From contig CALGFH010000356.1 in assembly GCA_937881255.1 (NCBI GenBank), positions 1-8,830 on the forward strand: 8,830 nucleotides of DNA, given 5' to 3'. The notes below the pieces were generated by a model. It ran no database searches, had not been told where the DNA came from, and saw only the letters and a list, made by a program, of their open reading frames with translations. Positions 6,890-8,830 of this stretch are shown here, piece after piece. Within the stretch, counting starts at the first letter, position 1. Each line of letters starts with the position of its first letter. The translations under genes and the position numbers were made by a program. This DNA is from an uncultured Actinomycetes bacterium. Lineage in GTDB: Bacteria > Actinomycetota > CALGFH01.

Positions 6890-6919
6890 AGGCTACAGTT
6901 CCCAACCGGCCGCAGTCAC
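6890..6919 (-). promoter_or_regulatory. Probable promoter giving a leaderless HAD/DUF2785 transcript
   Basis: On the minus strand, GTGACT (6919 to 6914, overlapping the coaE stop codon) and TAGCCT (6895 to 6890) are separated by 18 bases, fitting TTGACn-N18-TAnnnT at four of six and two of two defining positions. The -10 ends 7 bases before the HAD ATG at 6882, so the transcript start would fall on or within two bases of that ATG. The 10 bases before the ATG (CCTGCGCGGT) contain no Shine-Dalgarno. Leaderless mRNAs are common in actinobacteria. Confidence 0.5.
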
Positions 6920-7548
6920 GGGTCCGGGTCGCCGGCCAGACGCGTCCTGCGCTGCTCGAGCAGGCCCTGGAGCTCCTCCCAGACCTCGTCGACGCGGCGG
7001 CCCAGCTTCTCCACCGAGCCGCTGTTGTCGATCACGATGTCGGCCCTGGCCAGGCGTTTCTCCGGCTCCAGCTGGGCCGCGATCCGGGAGCTGGCGTCCC
7101 GCTCCCCCACCCCCTTGGCGGCCAGGCGCTCGACCTGGATCTCGGTCGGCGAGTGGGTGACGATCACCACGTCCACGCCCTCGGCCAGCCCGGCCTCGAT
7201 CAGCAGGGCCGCGTCCAGGATCACGACCACGTCCTGGTCGTGGTACTCCTCGAGGCGGTCGGCGATCCGGGCGAAGATCGCCGGATGGGTGATCTCGTTG
7301 AGCAGGGCCAGCTTGGCCTTGTCGGCGAAGACGATGTCGGCCAGGGCCTGGCGGTCGATCTGGCCGTCGGGGTGCAGCACCCCGGGCCCGAAGTGCTCGC
7401 GGATCTTGCACCAGGCCGGCAGGCCCGGCAGGACGATCTGCCTGGCGATGTGGTCGGCGTCGATGATCTCGGCGCCCCGCTCGGCGAGCATGGCCGAGAC
7501 CGTGCTCTTGCCCGAGGCGATGCCTCCCGTGAGCCCGACGAGCAGCAT
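6916..7548 (-). CDS. coaE: Dephospho-CoA kinase
   Basis: CoaE phosphorylates the ribose 3'-hydroxyl of dephospho-CoA, the last step of coenzyme A synthesis, in the cytoplasm. The 210-residue protein opens with the P-loop LTGGIASGKS (Gly8-Ser15). The catalytic aspartates are in IIDADH (Asp30, Asp32). The CoA-binding segment is ITHPAIFARI, and the lid/base region is RLAAKGVGERDASSRIAAQ followed by ADIVIDNSG. Length is that of a single-domain CoaE; the extra C-terminal UPF0157-like domain known from the Mycobacterium tuberculosis enzyme is absent. The ATG at 7548 has a G-rich stretch upstream but no clean Shine-Dalgarno. A CATACT hexamer (7569 to 7564) could be a -10, yet has no convincing -35, so co-transcription from rpsA across the 74-base gap is as likely. 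The rpsA-coaE order matches other actinobacteria as I remember them. Confidence 0.96.
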   Translation of the reverse strand: MLLVGLTGGIASGKSTVSAMLAERGAEIIDADHIARQIVLPGLPAWCKIREHFGPGVLHPDGQIDRQALADIVFADKAKLALLNEITHPAIFARIADRLEEYHDQDVVVILDAALLIEAGLAEGVDVVIVTHSPTEIQVERLAAKGVGERDASSRIAAQLEPEKRLARADIVIDNSGSVEKLGRRVDEVWEELQGLLEQRRTRLAGDPDP

Positions 7549-7622
7549 GCCGCCGCCCCCTCGAGTATGTCCCGCTGACCGGCCGACCTTGCCTGCCGGC
7601 GACGCGCTGGCCCGGAGGCCGG

Positions 7623-8830
7623 CTACTCGCCGGCGTTCTTGCGCTTCAGGTCCTCGACGATGTTCTCGAGCGTGTCGTCGCCCGCCTGCTCACCCTGGCC
7701 GGCGTCGGCCGCCTGGGCCTGCTCGCCCTCCGGGGCGGCCTGGGCCTCGGCCGGCTGGGCCTCGGCCGGCTGGCCCTCGGCCGGCTGGCCCTCGGCCGGC
7801 TGGCCTTCGACCGGCTGGCCTTCGGCGTCGTAGCCGCCCTCGTAGAAGCCGGCCTCCTGGAACGCCTCGGCCATGGCCGTGCCCGGCATCACGCCGATCG
7901 GGTTGCCCTGCTCGTCGTAGACGTAGCTGCCGTCGGCGTAGTCGCCCTCGGCATAGGTGCCCTCGGCGTAGACGCCCTCGGCGTACTCGCCCTCGGCGTA
8001 CTGGTAGGCGCCCTCCTCCAGGGCCAGCTCGTCCTCCGGGGCGTTGAGCTGGGCCTGGTCCTGGGCGGCCTGCTTGAGCGACAGGGAGATGCGGCGGCGG
8101 TCGAGGTCGATGTCGATCACCTTGACGGTGATCTCCTCACCGACGCTGACCACCTGCTCGGGGATGTCGACGTGGCGCTCGGCCAGCTCCGAGATGTGGA
8201 CCAGGCCCTCGATGCCGTCGTCGACGCGGACGAAGGCGCCGAACGGCACCAGCTTGGTCACCCGGCCCGGGATCAGCTCGCCGATCTGGTGGGAGCGGGC
8301 GAACTGGCGCCACGGGTCCTCCTGGGTCGCCTTGAGCGACAGCGAGACCCGCTCGCGCTCCAGGTCGACGTCCAGGACCTCGACCTCGACCTCCTGGCCG
8401 ACCTCGACCACCTCGGAGGGGTGGTCGATGTGCTTCCAGGACAGCTCGGACACGTGGACCAGGCCGTCCACGCCGCCCAGGTCCACGAAGGCCCCGAAGT
8501 TGACGATGCTGGAGACGACGCCCTTGCGGACCTCGCCCTTGCGCAGGGTGTGCAGGAAGGCCCGGCGGGTGGCCGACTGGGTCTCCTCCAGCCAGGCCCG
8601 GCGGGACAGGACCACGTTGTTGCGGTTCTTGTCGAGCTCGATGATCTTGGCCTCGAGGGTGCGCCCGACATAGGGGTGCAGGTCGCGCACCCGGCGCATC
8701 TCGACCAGGGAGGCGGGGAGGAAGCCGCGCAGGCCGATGTCGAGGATCAGGCCGCCCTTGACGACCTCGATGACGGTCCCCTCGACGATCTCGTCGTTCT
8801 CCTTCTTCTTCTCGATCGTGCCCCAGGCCC
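7623..8830 (-). CDS. rpsA: 30S ribosomal protein S1, N-terminus beyond window, with repeat-rich C-terminal tail
   Basis: S1 binds mRNA on the 30S subunit through repeated OB-fold S1 domains. Here 401 complete codons are visible and the frame remains open at the edge; the Met at 8699 is internal, since the family motif VVKGGLILDIGLRGFLPASL lies upstream of it. Three S1 domains are seen at visible residues about 13-78, 98-170 and 183-254, the last two with NFGAFVDLGGVDGLVHVSEL and PFGAFVRVDDGIEGLVHISEL. Actinobacterial S1 normally has four, so one is off the window. The tail of about 148 residues is acidic and low in complexity. It holds five YAEGx repeats, then YDEQGN (which I recall in the mycobacterial S1 tail), then six EGQPA-type repeats, ending in DLKRKNAGE. 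coaE follows on the same strand after 74 bases. Confidence 0.97.
   Translation of the reverse strand, partial: AWGTIEKKKENDEIVEGTVIEVVKGGLILDIGLRGFLPASLVEMRRVRDLHPYVGRTLEAKIIELDKNRNNVVLSRRAWLEETQSATRRAFLHTLRKGEVRKGVVSSIVNFGAFVDLGGVDGLVHVSELSWKHIDHPSEVVEVGQEVEVEVLDVDLERERVSLSLKATQEDPWRQFARSHQIGELIPGRVTKLVPFGAFVRVDDGIEGLVHISELAERHVDIPEQVVSVGEEITVKVIDIDLDRRRISLSLKQAAQDQAQLNAPEDELALEEGAYQYAEGEYAEGVYAEGTYAEGDYADGSYVYDEQGNPIGVMPGTAMAEAFQEAGFYEGGYDAEGQPVEGQPAEGQPAEGQPAEAQPAEAQAAPEGEQAQAADAGQGEQAGDDTLENIVEDLKRKNAGE
7734..7823 (-). repeat. Tandem 15-bp repeat encoding EGQPA-type pentapeptides in the S1 tail
   Basis: Six consecutive 15-base units encode EGQPV, EGQPA, EGQPA, EGQPA, EAQPA and EAQAA. The units keep the reading frame of rpsA. 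Near-identical DNA in the middle copies (gccctcggccggctg on the plus strand) points to recent slippage or unequal exchange, so copy number may vary between strains. Confidence 0.9.
7926..8000 (-). repeat. Tandem 15-bp repeat encoding YAEGx pentapeptides in the S1 tail
   Basis: Five consecutive 15-base units encode YAEGE, YAEGV, YAEGT, YAEGD and YADGS. The fifth residue changes in every copy while Tyr, the acidic residue and Gly are kept, which suggests selection on the peptide pattern. It lies between the last S1 domain and the YDEQGN motif, separate from the EGQPA array. Confidence 0.9.

Noticed and set aside
7564..7592. Separate promoter for coaE (CATACT at 7569 to 7564)
   Set aside because: The hexamer is a fair -10, but the -35 position reads GCAAGG, far from TTGACA; not strong enough to list.
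7549..7622. Terminator or riboswitch between rpsA and coaE
   Set aside because: Several CCGGC/GCCGG pairs could form 5-bp stems, but there is no T-run and such pairs are common by chance at this GC content. No known riboswitch core was seen.
1..8830. tRNA, rRNA, CRISPR, insertion sequence, toxin-antitoxin or phage genes
   Set aside because: Nothing in the translations or intergenic gaps supports any of these; coding density is near complete and the genes are housekeeping types.

Overview
The window looks like chromosomal core sequence from a very high-GC actinobacterium. Three things point there: third codon positions are almost all G or C; ribosomal protein S1, CoaE and UvrB are of actinobacterial type and clustered; and the promoter motifs are actinobacterial (TAnnnT -10 elements and a PafBC-like damage promoter before uvrB). 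The lineage cannot be fixed from this sequence alone. A deep-branching or uncultured actinobacterial class is possible, because the S1 tail and the gene insertions differ from what I remember of Mycobacterium and Streptomyces.

Layout from left to right. (1) Positions 1-1263 (-) hold the N-terminal 421 residues of a class B penicillin-binding protein, cut by the window edge. (2) Positions 1306-3366 (-) are uvrB, the excision-repair damage-recognition helicase. (3) Positions 3367-3510 form a divergent promoter region: a PafBC/RecA-NDp-like damage promoter faces uvrB and a TAGAGT-type promoter faces murA. (4) Positions 3511-4788 (+) are murA, with aspartate in place of the usual catalytic cysteine. 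Five bases later comes a small membrane protein (4794-5315, +) carrying the full CREST/alkaline-ceramidase active-site signature. (5) That gene runs head-on, with a 16-base overlap, into a leftward block: rpsA (7623-8830, N-terminus off the window), coaE (6916-7548), a HAD phosphatase (6157-6882) and a DUF2785 protein (5300-6157).

Functionally the window joins translation and cofactor synthesis (S1, CoaE), DNA repair (UvrB) and cell-wall construction (MurA, PBP). From memory, rpsA-coaE-uvrB is a conserved actinobacterial neighbourhood; here a HAD/DUF2785 pair and a murA/CREST pair lie between coaE and uvrB. No RNA genes, mobile elements, CRISPR arrays or phage genes were seen, and no intergenic gap exceeds 150 bases. 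I see no new multi-gene defence or biosynthetic system. The points of interest are the CREST hydrolase coupled to murA, the two repeat families in the S1 tail, the damage promoter at uvrB, the apparently leaderless HAD/DUF2785 operon, and the Asp-type MurA.
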